Assembly: GCA_051530055.1 (NCBI GenBank)
Contig: CM121342.1
Coordinates: 1,674,001 to 1,738,000, forward strand
DNA length: 64,000 nt
Origin: Neoechinorhynchus agilis
Taxonomy: Eukaryota > Acanthocephala
Reading direction: 5' to 3'
Both the position numbers and the translations under genes were made by a program. Of the stretch, positions 34,401 through 45,434 are shown piece after piece (the stretch's first letter is position 1; every line of letters starts with the position of its first letter). The notes below the pieces were generated by a model that was not told the origin of the DNA, searched no databases, and saw only the letters and a list, made by a program, of their open reading frames with translations.

Positions 34401-35951
34401 AGCGATGCTCCTGCAAAGGCGAAAACTACTGTGAAAATTTCTGCACCTGTTCAGAAGGCTATCCAAAAAGATAGCTCATCTTCCAGTTCAGACGGCGATG
34501 CTCCTGCAAAGGCGAAAACTACTGTGAAAATTTCTGCGCCTACTCAGAAGGCTATCCGAAAAGAAAGCTCATCTTCCAGTTCTGACAGCGATGCTCCTGT
34601 AAAGGCGAAAACTACTCCTGTTAAAATTTCACCACCTACCCAGAAGGCTGTCCGAAGAGCGAGTTCATCTTCCAGTTCAGACAGCGATGCTCCTTTGAAG
34701 GCCAAAGCTGCAAGTGTAAAAATTTCACCACCTACTCAGAAGGCTGCCCGAAAAGAAAGCTCATCTTCCAGTTCAGACCGCGATGCTCCTGTAAAGGCGA
34801 AAGCTACTTCTGTTAAAATTTCTGCGCCTACTCAGAAGGCTATCCGAAAAGGGGGATCATCTTCTAGTTCAGACAGCGATGCTCCTGCAAAGGCGAAAAC
34901 TACTGTTAAAATTTCTGCGCCTACTCCGAACGCTGTCCGAAAAGGAAGTTCATCTTCAAGTTCAGGCAGCGATGGTTCTTCGAAGGCCAAAGCTTCTCCT
35001 GTGAAAATTCCTGCACGTACTCCGAAAGCTATCCCAAAAGCAAGCTTATCTTCCAGTTCAGGCAGTGATGCTCGAATGAAGTCAAAAATTATTGTTGCGA
35101 AAACAACGACCTTGACTTCGAAGAAAGCTAGGAAGCTTTTCTCATCTTCAAGTTCAGACAGCCATTCACCTGTAAAAGCAAAGTGGAATTCTTCTAAAAC
35201 GTCCTCACCAACTCCGAATAAAATTCGTAAGAAAGGATTATCTTCCGGTACTGACAGCGATGCTACTTTTGAGTCGAAAGTTGTTCAATCGAATTTTTCG
35301 GCAACGTCCATTAAGGCTTTCCGGACGCAAAGCCCTTCTTCGTCTTCAGCTTCTAAATCAGTTTGTTCGTTTAAGCATGTTTCCCGAAAGAGTGAAGACA
35401 ATAATTTGACGCCCTTTAAAAGAGTTGAAGGTGTAAAGCGAATCTTGCAAGATGATACTTCGTGTTACCATTCTGATAACGACAATATTTCTCAGCGCCC
35501 TTTGAAGAAGGTATCTAAGACCATGGATAGTGTCGAGTGTGGCAACGATGACGTAAACGATTTAAGTAATTTTAATGAAGTGTCCGTTGTTTCTAATAAG
35601 AAGCGTACGATTTCCGACAATTCTTATGCACCGCCTTCCAAAATTGAACGACGTGTAGGCGGATCCGCTAAACGTGCTAATTCTCCATTTCGTCGTGTTC
35701 GTGAAGAAGATTTAACCGATGATTTGCACGACAATTCGTTTTATTCTAAGGTTTGTATTTTCGTTTGCCGCTTGCCGACTAATTCTTTATAGAAGGGAAA
35801 TCGCTCATACGGGGAGAAGGCCTTCAATGCTTTACGGCACACACGTGGAAAGGCGTTCCGCCATGAAAAAACAAAGAAGAAACGCAGCACTTACAGAGGT
35901 GGTAAAATTGATTTGTCCATTAATTCGATTCAATTCGAAGATAGCGAATGA
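25425..35951 (+). CDS. NOLC1: Giant Nopp140/NOLC1-like nucleolar phosphoprotein
   Basis: Exon 1 (25425-35750) and exon 2 (35793-35951) are joined across a 42-nt GT-AG intron that is in frame. The C-terminus is the SRP40_C domain that defines the family: SPFRRVREED, then AFNALRHTRGKAFRHEKTKK, then the ending STYRGGKIDLSINSIQFEDSE. Before it lie about 90 or more units of 31-32 residues (about 26190-35080), each an acidic Ser cluster SSSSSSDSD followed by a basic Lys/Pro/Ala linker such as KISAPTQKAIRKE. This is the Nopp140 repeat plan, of which vertebrate proteins have about ten. The nominal length is near 3,450 residues. Family role: CK2-phosphorylated chaperone of box C/D and H/ACA snoRNPs in nucleoli and Cajal bodies. 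No N-terminal LisH motif is visible. The frame is broken near 27421-27600, 31598, 31833 and 32245-32640; the patches look like consensus errors, because the frame is intact again up to the conserved end. Confidence 0.88.
26190..35080 (+). repeat. Coding tandem array, 93-96 bp unit with higher-order structure
   Basis: Each unit codes E/K-SSSSSSDSD-AP(A/V)K-linker-KIS-(A/P)PT(P/Q)KA(V/I)RK. Linker variants include AKTRTTVKIS, AKAKAPSVKIS, AKAKATPVKIS and VKAKAAPVEIS. Between about 29380 and 31680 a fixed order of four variants (TRTTV, APSV, ATPL/V, AAPVE) recurs several times, giving a ~381-bp higher-order period. Elsewhere the order is irregular. At DNA level the Ser block is nearly invariant (AGCTCATCTTCCAGTTCAGA and minor variants). 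Confidence 0.95.
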
Positions 35952-36399
35952 AAGTGTTCAAAAATTCATTTTTCTTGTTTTCTCTGATTTCGCAGTTCGT
36001 TTATATCATAACATACTTATTTTTCCAATGCACTTGAAATTGTATACAAGCTGTGCTCATTTGTCTACACCCCAATCGACTATTACTGTTTTGCGTCCAA
36101 ACGAATTGCAATTGTTTGTCTGTTGGGTTTTCGTTGTCCTTATAACCGCATGCTCGTACGCATTTGTATGCGTGTTCATGTATAATAATAACAACACGTT
36201 AATTGTTGAAATGCATCTTTGTATTAATGGATATTATTTTGTGAACTTGAAGCTTGTGTTTGAGGATTTTAATTTGCTTGTTTTTGTCTGTGATGATTCG
36301 TATTCGTGCATAACATTTCTTTGCGTTGTTTTCGTGTTTTGTATGATAATCGATTTATCTTTTCCCATAGTATTGTAATTTATACCTTACAAACCCTGC
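35952..36399. other. AT-rich region downstream of Nopp140
   Basis: Presumed 3' UTR and intergenic DNA. It is T-rich, with a segment at about 36112-36200 that recurs at 39757-39850. The long open frame crossing from Nopp140 in another phase (to 36378) is hydrophobic low complexity, and I do not accept it as a gene. Confidence 0.45.
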
Positions 36400-36900
36400 C
36401 GCCCTGGTGTGATGGTCTAAAGGACGAAAGCAGCGTTCCCTCGTTGCACAGTCATAGTAATGTTTTGTAGGAGGAATGCTCTTGATCTCGGATCGCCAGT
36501 GATTCGTCTCAATCTCTTAGACAATTGCTTGAACAGGTCCTGCGCCGTGGTACCATACGACCCGAGTGTCTCGACGCCAAAGGGAACAAAATAATAATTT
36601 CGACCTAGGCCCGGTATTTTGTCTTTTTGAGTTGCTTCTCCCCCTGGTTTAAGAGCGGCAAATTTTATGTTGCTGGCTGCGAATGGCGTCCCAGGGAAGG
36701 TATTTTATTTCTCGCCGCTGGAATACTTTAACACCTTCAGGTCTACGGCCATCGTGTAGGCGAAGAATGCTCGGCTCTAGAATGTTTGACGTATTCGCAG
36801 TATTCAGGGCACGAATAAGAGTATTGCAACAAAAGGTCCAAGTAACACCTGAACGAGCTCCTCCCTGGAGGATATAAATCGCATCATTATTATTTCTGGT
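36400..36900 (-). mobile_element. C-terminal fragment of an R2-like RT protein
   Basis: On the minus strand a frame at about 36600-36425 reads FVPFGVETLGSYG, then a helical stretch with GDPRSRAFLLQNITMTVQRG, and NAAF. This is the conserved end of the RT-protein family also seen at 6945-11860 and 12019-12400. Further upstream (36780-36650) a decayed RPEGVKVFQRREIKYLPWDA precedes it. Only the end of the protein is present. Confidence 0.65.
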
Positions 36901-36929
36901 ATGCCGAAAGTCTCATTTACAGATCCGGT

Positions 36930-39130
36930 TGCCGCTGATGCACGCAACCGCCACCAAATCATTCGAATTGGTCAACTTCTCTTCCCCGACATTCACTCTA
37001 CTATTCCTCCCCATCTACAGTTATGCGCATTCCCTCCAAAATCCCTTTAATCCGAGACCATGTCTGATTCCTCCCTTAACCCACCACCCGCAACGAACAA
37101 TGCAAGCCTAATCTCCATCATTTCCGCCCCCAATTTCCCGAAATCCAAAATTCCCTTCCCCACCGTTTTCTACTCCAATATTCGTAGCCTCCTTCCTAAA
37201 CTAGATGAAATTTGACTCATTTCATCTACCTCAAAAGCCGACGTAGAAATCTTAACAAAAACGTGGCTTACCCCTTCAACAGCGATTCAGCCATCCTTCC
37301 CGAGTACTCTTCCTTCCATACATACAGCTAGGACCGAATCGCTATCTTACTCTTTATCTCTCATAGGCTGTCTTCAAAACCCCGATCTACAATTCATCGC
37401 AGTCCACTTCTCAGCTCCTCCAAGAAATGGCCTTAGAAAATTCACCATTGCTGGCGTCTATCGCCCTTCGGCCTCTGCTCATAAACTCCACAAATTCACA
37501 CCATCTCCTAATTGCATAAGACCTCAATAAACTATTTCCTATTCTACCCTTCTCCGAATTGCGTCAACTTATTGACTTACCAACTCGTCTTGACGATCAC
37601 CTCGACAAAGTGTTCATAAATATCGGCGCCTACTCTTCCCCTCTAAACTCCTTCCAACCGCGAACTCTGACCACTCTTCTGCCCTTATCAATCTCCCAAA
37701 CTACGGCAACGTCAAATTACTCTTCTGGGGTAAAATTGATCATATCATCCAAACGTTTTATAAAATTGTTCAATTATAGTATTCACATCCTCCACTCTGA
37801 CAACGCAAATGATCGTTTCTTGACCATTGGATAAAACCAATGTTAAAACTCTTTCAAAATCAAGCATCTACGTCCCATCGCAATCAATATCCTGACTTTC
37901 CCCTTTCACATAAAGTACTATCTCAAGAAATACTTAGTGCCCGCAAAAACTTCAATGACTCTCTTGGTGCGCCAATATTAGGTCAGAAAGCTGATCCCTT
38001 CCTTAATTTGTCCTCTTCTGAACTGAAACATGTTCTAAACTCCATCAATCAGAACCTCTGCCCTTAGTTAAATTACAATCATTGCACCATATTAGACCCC
38101 ACGTAAACTATCACTCCCTCAACTGACACTTCTGTCAACTCTCAAATACTCCTCTTAGTTTCGTCATATAAAGTCCTGCAGCATCTCAAGAAATTACATC
38201 GAAATTCGCCCCCTCAGTCTGAAATCGCATATTGGTTTCTTCACTGCATCATCCACCGAACTCCTTTTTAATATTTTCTTAAAGGAAATTAAGTCGCTCT
38301 CGTCTCACTCTAAGTTTTTCTCATATTCCGACGATCTCACCATCGTCACTTAAACATTACACCTTCCCTCAAACAAACTACCTTTAAAATTTACCTCTTC
38401 AAACTCCTCCATTTAGGAGTTCCTTCGCCCAATCTCTCCATATTTTACAACAGCATTATTTTACTTTCAATCACCTACGGCTATCCCGTCTTCTGCAGCC
38501 TACCCAAATCACAAATCCGTCGCCTTGAAATGTTTCATAACCTTAAATGGGATGCCAACGTTTCATTTTCCCTCTCAAAAGCAAATCCTCGTCTTTACCA
38601 TCTCAAACTCCTCCGGCGTCTCGGCGTATCCCCTAAACACCTTGCTCACTTTAATTTTTCTGCCATCCTTCCTATCCTTACATACGCCTACACCCCACTT
38701 TCCTCTCACTCTCCATCATTCCCTCGAAACCTTCCACAAAAGAGCAGCTAGAATATGCGGGACTTCACTCCCTCCCCTCGACGCCCACCTCCACTCCATT
38801 TTCTCCAAAAACGCCCTCCGTCTTCTTCAACCCCCCTCCACAATTTTCTTCATTAATCTCTAAATACTCTTCCTTCGTAAACACCCGTAACCCGAACCTT
38901 TTTCATCTTTCCTCGCTCGTACCACCCTCTACCAAAAATCTTTCTTCCCCCAAGCCCAATCTTTCCTTAATATCCGGAGAACAAGGAAAGACTCCTAATC
39001 GGCCATATCCTGTACAAAGCCTCCGATCGCACATTAGCACCCCTTCAAAAATAAGTCCCACCTCCCTTGCCTACAACATCCGTCATCCATACACCGTTTA
39101 GCAAAGATAGATGGTGACAAGTATGTGAAT
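36930..39130 (+). mobile_element. LINE copy with endonuclease and RT parts, internally deleted
   Basis: The plus strand at about 37150-37270 reads FYSNIRSLLPKLDEI and SKADVEILTKTWL, the N-terminal block of an APE-type endonuclease. At 37840-38067 it has a pre-RT segment ending LNLSSSELKHVLNSINQNLCP, matched by the minus-strand LINE at about 44150-44090. RT motif 5 is reduced to FFSYSDDLTIV at about 38310, and the C-terminal half follows (RRLGVSPKHLAHFNFSAILP, LPPLDAHLHSIFSKNALRLL). Much of the RT between 38100 and 38290 is missing, and frames are broken throughout. Further degraded pieces of the same family (NTRNPN-type end) occur near 39290-39420. Confidence 0.65.
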
Positions 39131-40166
39131 CCTGCATTTTTTACATAAATAAAACGTGTTTATATATCCTCTAAAATTATCACAGTTAATTCCCCCTCTC
39201 ACCAATTACCTTTATAAGATTTACAACAAACGATCAAAACGTCACTCAGCCCTAACACCACAATTTTTACCACATTTTATTCCTCTTTTCACACGAGCAC
39301 AACACTCGTAATCCTAATTCATTTCATCTTCCTATATCTCGCACCTCTCTCTAACTCCGCCTGATATCATGACCCGAAATGAACCCGAGGAAAGACCCAA
39401 CATCATAAACTCTCCTACACCAATAACCTTCACTCCAAAATAAACAACCACATTAAAAGAATTGTTTGGGTGTTTAAGGGAAGCTATATTCGCTCGTAAT
39501 TGTTTGTCTTCTTATTGTCATGTGCATAACCGTATGTTCGTATGAGTTTATCTCGTATTCGTGTGTGCACGAGCTTTTACATAAATATACAGAATTTTTA
39601 TTAGCAATTTTTAGTGTTCTTTTTAGGCAGTTTTTGTTGATTTTTTTATGATTTGTATATTCGTATTCATGCATAGTGTTGGTTTTGCATGTATGTTCAC
39701 TTTTGGTATTTATCCTTCTGTGTTTGTTGTTATGATCATTGCTATATTCACTAGTAATCGTTTGTCTGTTGGGTTTTCATTGTCCTTATAACCGCATTTT
39801 CGTTCGCATTTGTTTTCGTGTTCATATATAAATGCATTTTTGTATTAATATATATGATTTATTAAACTAGGAGTTCGATTGTTCGTGTTTGCCAATTTTC
39901 GTTTGCTTGTTTTTGTCGCTTTTCGCTATGCGTTATTCCCTCCGTTTTCGTTATTATGGCAATTACTATATTCGCTAGAAATTTGGTTATCTTGCGTGCT
40001 CGGGTTTCATAAATATATCGAGACTCCTTTAATTTTTCAATTACGACACTACTCTCCTTTTTTGGATTCGCGAAACTAACTCTTCTCTTTCTTCTATTAC
40101 TCACGCAGAAGACGTATCATGGTACGTGCTTATATTACGCGTTCTAGAAGCTAGAAGTCGATACTT
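39131..40166. other. Intergenic before XPG, T-rich repeats
   Basis: Contains the end of LINE debris (to about 39440) and T-rich sequence in which phrases such as GTTTGTCTGTTGGGTTTTC, TTGTCCTTATAACCGCAT and GTGTTCAT recur at 39480-39560 and 39752-39850 and match 36112-36200. No gene recognised. The XPG promoter must lie near the right end. Confidence 0.45.
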
Positions 40167-42131
40167 ATGGGCGTGTCAGGTCTGTGGCAACTTTTGGACA
40201 AGATTAAGGTTGATGTGGATCCACGTAGTTTAAAGGATCTACGTCTTGCGGTTGATGTAAGCATTTGGCTTCACCAAGCCGGCAAAAGCGTCCGGTCTCG
40301 AAACTCTCACATTCAACTGACATTTATTCGAATTTGTAAACTTCTTCACTATGGTGTACGACCAATATTTGTTTTCGACGGACAAGTTCCTTTCCTCAAG
40401 CGAAGAACAATGAGTGCGAGAAGGAAAGGAAGGCAGGAATGTTTGCAAAGGAAGCGTTGTCTGGAAAATACAGCAAAACAAGCAAAGTTATTGATGGGTG
40501 CTATAGAAGGCGATTTGGATTTAGAGAGTGATGAAGACGAGGTGTTTAAAGTGCCGGAAGGCAAAAGGTTCCAGTGTTCTAACGATGTAGATGATGCGTC
40601 TTGGGAAAATGTTGACCTTGGAATTTGCGATGATGACCACACGATTAGCCAATTGAGTCAAATTAGTCATGAAGAGTTTTCAGCTTTCCAATTAGAGCGA
40701 TTTAAGAGCGATTCTCAAACAGAAGTATCATCATCGTCATGCTCGGCAATAGAGACGAGTGTGAAACATTCGATAGGTCCCAATCGAGAAGTGCATTTGG
40801 AAGTTTCCGATAGGTCCGATGAAGTGCATTCATCGAATATTAAAAGCAGTCGAGTCCCAAAATTAATTTGTAAGTCAGATGATAGGAGTATGAATGATGA
40901 ATCGGTTGACGAAACTAGCAAAGCAAATCTTCTTAGTGCATTGATATTTGACCTTGCGTCCACGTGTGAAGATAAACCGAAAATGCCAGTTGATCAAACC
41001 AGGAGTGAACCTTTTAAGCAAGAATCGAGCGGAAACCTTAACGTTGATCCATCTCTACCAACAGTTTCTATTGAAGACGCCAAAAGTAAACCTAAACCGA
41101 CGATGAGCTTGGGTGACATAATTGACAAAGAAACTGTATTCATATCATCCATCGAGCCTGAAGTACAGCCGCTTAAATCTATAATGGACGAAGGCGAATC
41201 CACTCAACACAATGAAAACACAATGATTGAGGCTAAATCTCGTCTCCATGAATCGATTGATCGTCTTAAGGAAGAAGCGCGGGTTTTGAAAACAGAAGGT
41301 GCATCCATAACGGACGAGATTGTCCAAGATATAAAATATTTGCTCGATCTTTTTGACATTCCCATAGTTCAGAGTCCAGCTGAAGCAGAAGCGGAGTGTG
41401 CTTATCTCGAAGTTCTTGGTTCTGTGGACGGAATAATCACTGACGATAGTGATGCTTTTCTGTTTGGTGCGAAACGAGTTTACCGCAACTTCTTCAAATC
41501 TACTAGAAATGGCCTAGCAAGTTCATACGATTCTACAAAGCACTAATCATTCTGACGGACGGTAACATTTTGACTGATTATTGCAATGAGAAAATGAATG
41601 AGAAGTTGCATCTTGGTCGTGAGGATATGATTTGCCTAGCGATGCTTAGTGGATGTGATTATACTGAAGGCATCCACGGCGTTGGTGTGGAAAATGCAGT
41701 TTCGATTTGTCGTGAATTTCGTGGATTGACGGCCTATGATCGTTTGACGGAGTTTAAAAAATGGTGGACTGAAAGACGAGACAAATGCCAGAGCAAGAAT
41801 AGAAAGCGATGGGCTCGTCTTCATGTTCCTAATTCATTTCCATGTTGGAACATTTATGAAGCTCTAAAAAATCCGGATGTTCTCCCGGCGGATGTTGCTT
41901 CAAAAGTAGCCGTGTTCCCAAAATTCAATCGTATTCGATCGTTTATCGGCAATTGGATGTAGAGTTTCGGTTTGGATTTTTAACTTTAGTCTCTACGTCC
42001 TAAGTGTTATTCGATCGAAATTAAATTGGCCGGATAAGAGAACTAACAAATACTTATTGGGTTTAATGCAAAAATCAAGGAAACCTACAATGCTTGATAC
42101 TTTTGTTGTCCGATCTTACTTGAAAGATTAA
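40167..42131 (+). CDS. ERCC5: XPG/ERCC5 (RAD2) structure-specific endonuclease
   Basis: The protein starts MGVSGLWQLLDKIK with the metal ligands Asp30 (LAVDVSIWLH) and Asp71 (FVFDG) of the N-nuclease domain. An acidic, poorly conserved spacer follows to about residue 380. The I-domain begins LLDLFDIPIVQSPAEAEAEC and continues VDGIITDDSDAFLFGAKRVY, CLAMLSGCDYTEGIHGVGV and, in the last exon from 42005, KLNWPDKRTNKYLL and MLDTFV. All catalytic acidic residues are present. The last intron is 41959-42004 (46 nt); a 31-nt alternative ending at 41989 is also in frame. Near 41505-41520 the frame shifts by one missing base between RNFFKS and KFIRFYK without splice sites, most likely a consensus error. 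The spacer is much shorter than in vertebrates and almost nothing follows the I-domain. The enzyme makes the 3' incision in nucleotide excision repair. Confidence 0.9.
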
Positions 42132-42400
42132 AGTGGGTTTTGTTTTAGGATACCTAACAGAAGATTAAAGAACGCTTTTAGAAATTTGACAAACGGTTTC
42201 ATTCGCAAAACGTCAACTAGTTTATCTCCCATCTAAATAGTTTTCATAATTTATAGTATTTGTCTGTACTCGTTGGATAATTGAATCAATCATATGGGAA
42301 AATGTGACTAAAACTAAGAAGGATTAGGAGGACTCATGTACCTTTGGGCCCTCATAAGCATTGAAGATCATAATTGTTCAAACAAGAAAAGCGTATCCTT
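42132..42400. other. Downstream of XPG
   Basis: AT-rich 3' flank of XPG with no gene recognised. Confidence 0.4.
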
Positions 42401-42404
42401 TAGG

Positions 42405-42560
42405 ATGGGAATATCCAGTCGAGGGATGTCTGTTCGGAAGGTAATATCTGGTCGGAGGGCTGTCTATTCGGATGTGAACTATCCAGTCGGGGACGGTTCG
42501 TTCGGGTGAAGATGTGTCCGTTCGTTTGAGAATATCCGGTTGGGTTCAAGGTCCGTTCTG
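42405..42560. repeat. Degenerate ~34-bp tandem repeats at the LINE 3' end
   Basis: Phrases of the type ATATCCAGTCGAGGGATGTC followed by TGTTCGG recur about five times at intervals of 20-36 bp. They abut the 3' end of the minus-strand LINE that begins at 42560, so they may be that element's tail repeats. Confidence 0.55.
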
Positions 42561-44400
42561 GTGGGAATTGGTGTTTATTGCTTGCAGGAGCGCTTGTAAA
42601 GTTGGTCTTTCCTCGGAATCATTTCAGGTTATGATATCCGAGAAGATTTGGCAGCATGGAGAAAGGAGCGTAGGTATATGGAGGTGCGAGGTATAGGAGG
42701 ATGAAACGAATTTGGATTACGAGTGTTGTGCTCGTGTGAGAAAGGGACGACACGAGGAAGAAATTGTGGTGGTAGGGTTGATAGGCATTTTGATTGTTTT
42801 ATGAAAATAGCATCAAGGCATTCGGTGAGAGGGGGTAAGTAAGTTGTGCAAATTTTAGATGCTCTTTTATTAAGAAATTCAAGACGGCGGATTAGCGATT
42901 TTGAAAGGTTGCAAAATACGGGGTAACCGTAGGTGAGGGACGGTAAGATAAAGCAGAAGTAAAATTTGTAAAGATCGGGTGAAGGGATTCCTAAATGTCG
43001 GAGGCGTTTGAGGAGACAAATTTTAAATGTGTTGTGCTTGAGGAAGAGAGCGATGTGCGAGTCCCATTTCAAATTTGATTGAAATCGGATACCCAGAATT
43101 CGGAGGGAGGTTAGTCGTAGGATGTCACTTAGAAGCTCAGGCGGTGATGTGGCGTTCCGGGAGAGAGGGGACCATTTCGAAGCATTTAGAGAAATTGAGG
43201 TGGAGTTTATGATTGGTGCAGGAATCTTTTGTGTGTGTCATTTCTTTAGAGGTTAAGGAAAGGGAGAGGTGGGGTGGTGAATGGGTGATATCGTCGGCGT
43301 ATAAGAAGAGTTTAAAGTGAGAGGAGAGATGTTTGAGGTTGTTTAGAAAAATGTTAAAGAGAAGTGGTGACAGCACAGCACCTTGAGGTACTCCTTTGGT
43401 GAGGGATAGGCTGATAGAAAAGGTAGAGCGGCAGTGAATGTATTGTTTGCGATTGTAAAGATAAGATTCGGGCCAGCAGATCTACCACAAATTGAAACTA
43501 AAATCGGAGCAGGCTCGGACAAGGAGTGAATGGTCCACGAAATCGAATGGTTTCGATAAATCAAGTTGAATGAGACGGGCGACGTGGGAGGGATTATTGT
43601 CGAGGTTACGTAGGAGAGTGTCATAAACGCAAAGTAGGGCAACGGTTGCAGAAAATTTGGACCGAAAGCCATATTGAAGGTCGATAACGTTTCATTGAGG
43701 AGTGAAAGAATGCGAGATTTAAAACTTTTTCGATGATTTTTGAAAGAGCGGGTAGAATTGAAATTGTACGGAATGATTCGAGCGAAAAAGGATGTCCCTC
43801 TTTTTGAAACGAGGATACTTTAGCAGTTTTCAGACATGAAGGGTAGATGCCATATTAGAAGCTGAAGTTTATAATTTGGGTAAGAGAGTTGACGAGTTCG
43901 GGGATGATGCAGCGAAGAGCGCAGTTTAGGATTTCGGATTGAGAGCACGAATTTCCAGGTAATTTCTTGAGATGTCCTAGCACTTCATATGATGAAGCTA
44001 AGGGGAGTATGGGCGAGTTGACAAAAAGTTTTAGGTTTGTGTGGTGTCTGATGTGGAGCAATGATTGTAATTTCAGTCAGGGCAGAGGTTCTGGTTAATG
44101 GAGTCTAAAATCTGTTTTAATTCAGTGGAGGACAAATTAGGGAAGGGGTGCGGGTGGCGTAGACCAAGAGTCCTTGACGGCTGCCACCATGTTGAATTGC
44201 CACATGAACGAATTTTGAAGGAAAGAAAGTTTCTACGGGCGATACGTATTTTGTTAGTAAGTGCTTTTTGTAAACGGGGAGTGTCTGGGGAGTTATTGCG
44301 ATGGACCTTAAAAGTTTGCCTTTGTAGAAGTTTCGAAATAGGGGCTATCCATTGAGAGTCGCTGTTGGAGATCCTAATGAATTTCTTAGGAATTGCGGAA
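42560..44400 (-). mobile_element. LINE, best-preserved RT copy in the window
   Basis: Reading on the minus strand: a pre-RT block (LSSTELKQILDSINQ, about 44150), then GHLKKLPGNSC, IIPELVNSLTQIINFSF, AFGPNFLQPLPYFAF, GAVLSPLLFNIFLNNLKHLS and FKLFLYADDI (motifs 4 and 5, about 43390-43280). Next comes LHLNFSKCFEMV, and then a C-terminal block from 43072 to 42629 (MKWDSHIALFLKHNTFKICL, LRRLEFLNKRASKICTTYLP, NTRNPNSFHPP, SFLHAAKSSRIS). The YADD motif is intact but several frameshifts make the copy non-functional. The same family occurs at 12470-13030 and 36930-39130. Confidence 0.75.
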
Positions 44401-44555
44401 GCTACGAATCTTTTTTATGATTTTGGTTAGGGAGGACATGGTCAAGAAAATGTCATTTGTGCTGTCAGAGTTGAATGTGCGAATGTTAGAGTTGAATGTG
44501 CGAATGTTAGAGTTGAACAATGATGTCTTTCTTATTGTACGCTCGTACTCCAACC

Positions 44556-45210
44556 TCAGTCCTCATAACCGAACTGATCATTTGGTTTGTTGAACACGAA
44601 AACAAATTCAACTCTTTCGAATTTCACGGACTCTGGAACCGGTTTTTTGTTATGTGTTCGGTGATTGCTATTCTTAGTACCGCAGTAAATCCATTTCCGA
44701 ACGATACTATGTCTTTCCTTAATCCACGCAACTCGAGTGGATGAGATCAGAAACGCTCTCCGGAAATACGAAGTGACTACGGAGATTTTATGCCTCATTG
44801 GTTGGTGACTGGACCAATGTTGTGGTCCCCATGGCACGTACGGTTTGCTAAAAACTGCAATGCTTACTCTGTCTTGTGTTAAACGTTTAATCAGAACGTC
44901 CAGGAACCGAAAGTCACCCTTGTCATTCTTGTTATTAACTTTCAACTGTGTGTGCAAATTTTACCTGTTCAATGCAGCCTTGAGTGATTCGTTGCTGTGG
45001 TTAGATTCAATCATAATGAACACATCGTCCACATACCGCCACCACCGATTAACTTCTTTATGATGTGCCAAGAATGTGGACTCCAACTTCCGCATGTAGA
45101 TGTCAGCTACGGTCGGAGCCAATGGTGATCCCATGGCTACTATATATGTTTGATCGTAGAATGTCTTTTGACCTGTCGACGGTTCGACCGCTCATCTGCG
45201 ATTTCAAACC
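44556..45210 (-). mobile_element. Penelope-like element fragment, RT C-terminal half
   Basis: The minus strand reads VAMGSPLAPTVADIYMRKLE, WWRYVDDVFIMIE (RT motifs with YVDD), a stop, then KGDFRFLDVLIKR, VFSKPYVPW, HQPMRHKISVVTSYFRRAF. The combination AMGSPLAP ... FRYVDD ... FLDVLI ... RKP is characteristic of Penelope-like RTs. One stop and the absence of other domains show it is a dead fragment. It ends about 225 bp from the composite array at 45435. Confidence 0.75.
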
Positions 45211-45434
45211 ACCAGGAAACTATGCAACATCGCATAGATTTTGAAGGCACTGAATTTATAGAGAAGGAGCCAAATCTTGGAAGGCGTCTTGTCCTGGAGG
45301 CTTTGCACCTCTGCGGCTAATAAAATGAAAGGCAATAAGGCGAATTTCAGCGTAAAACTACCTGCTAGTGATGTAGTTAAAATCAATAGAACACACTATT
45401 CAGTGTAGGTCCCTTTCTTGTCCGGCTTATTTTT

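Noticed and set aside
35719-36378. 219-codon plus-strand open frame overlapping the end of Nopp140
   Set aside because: It covers the true last exon in another phase and then T-rich DNA; the product is low-complexity and hydrophobic. The SRP40_C domain shows that the real frame is the other one.
41461-41525. An intron explaining the XPG frame shift
   Set aside because: The only GT-AG pair in reach would remove the conserved VYRNFF segment. A single missing base is the simpler reading.
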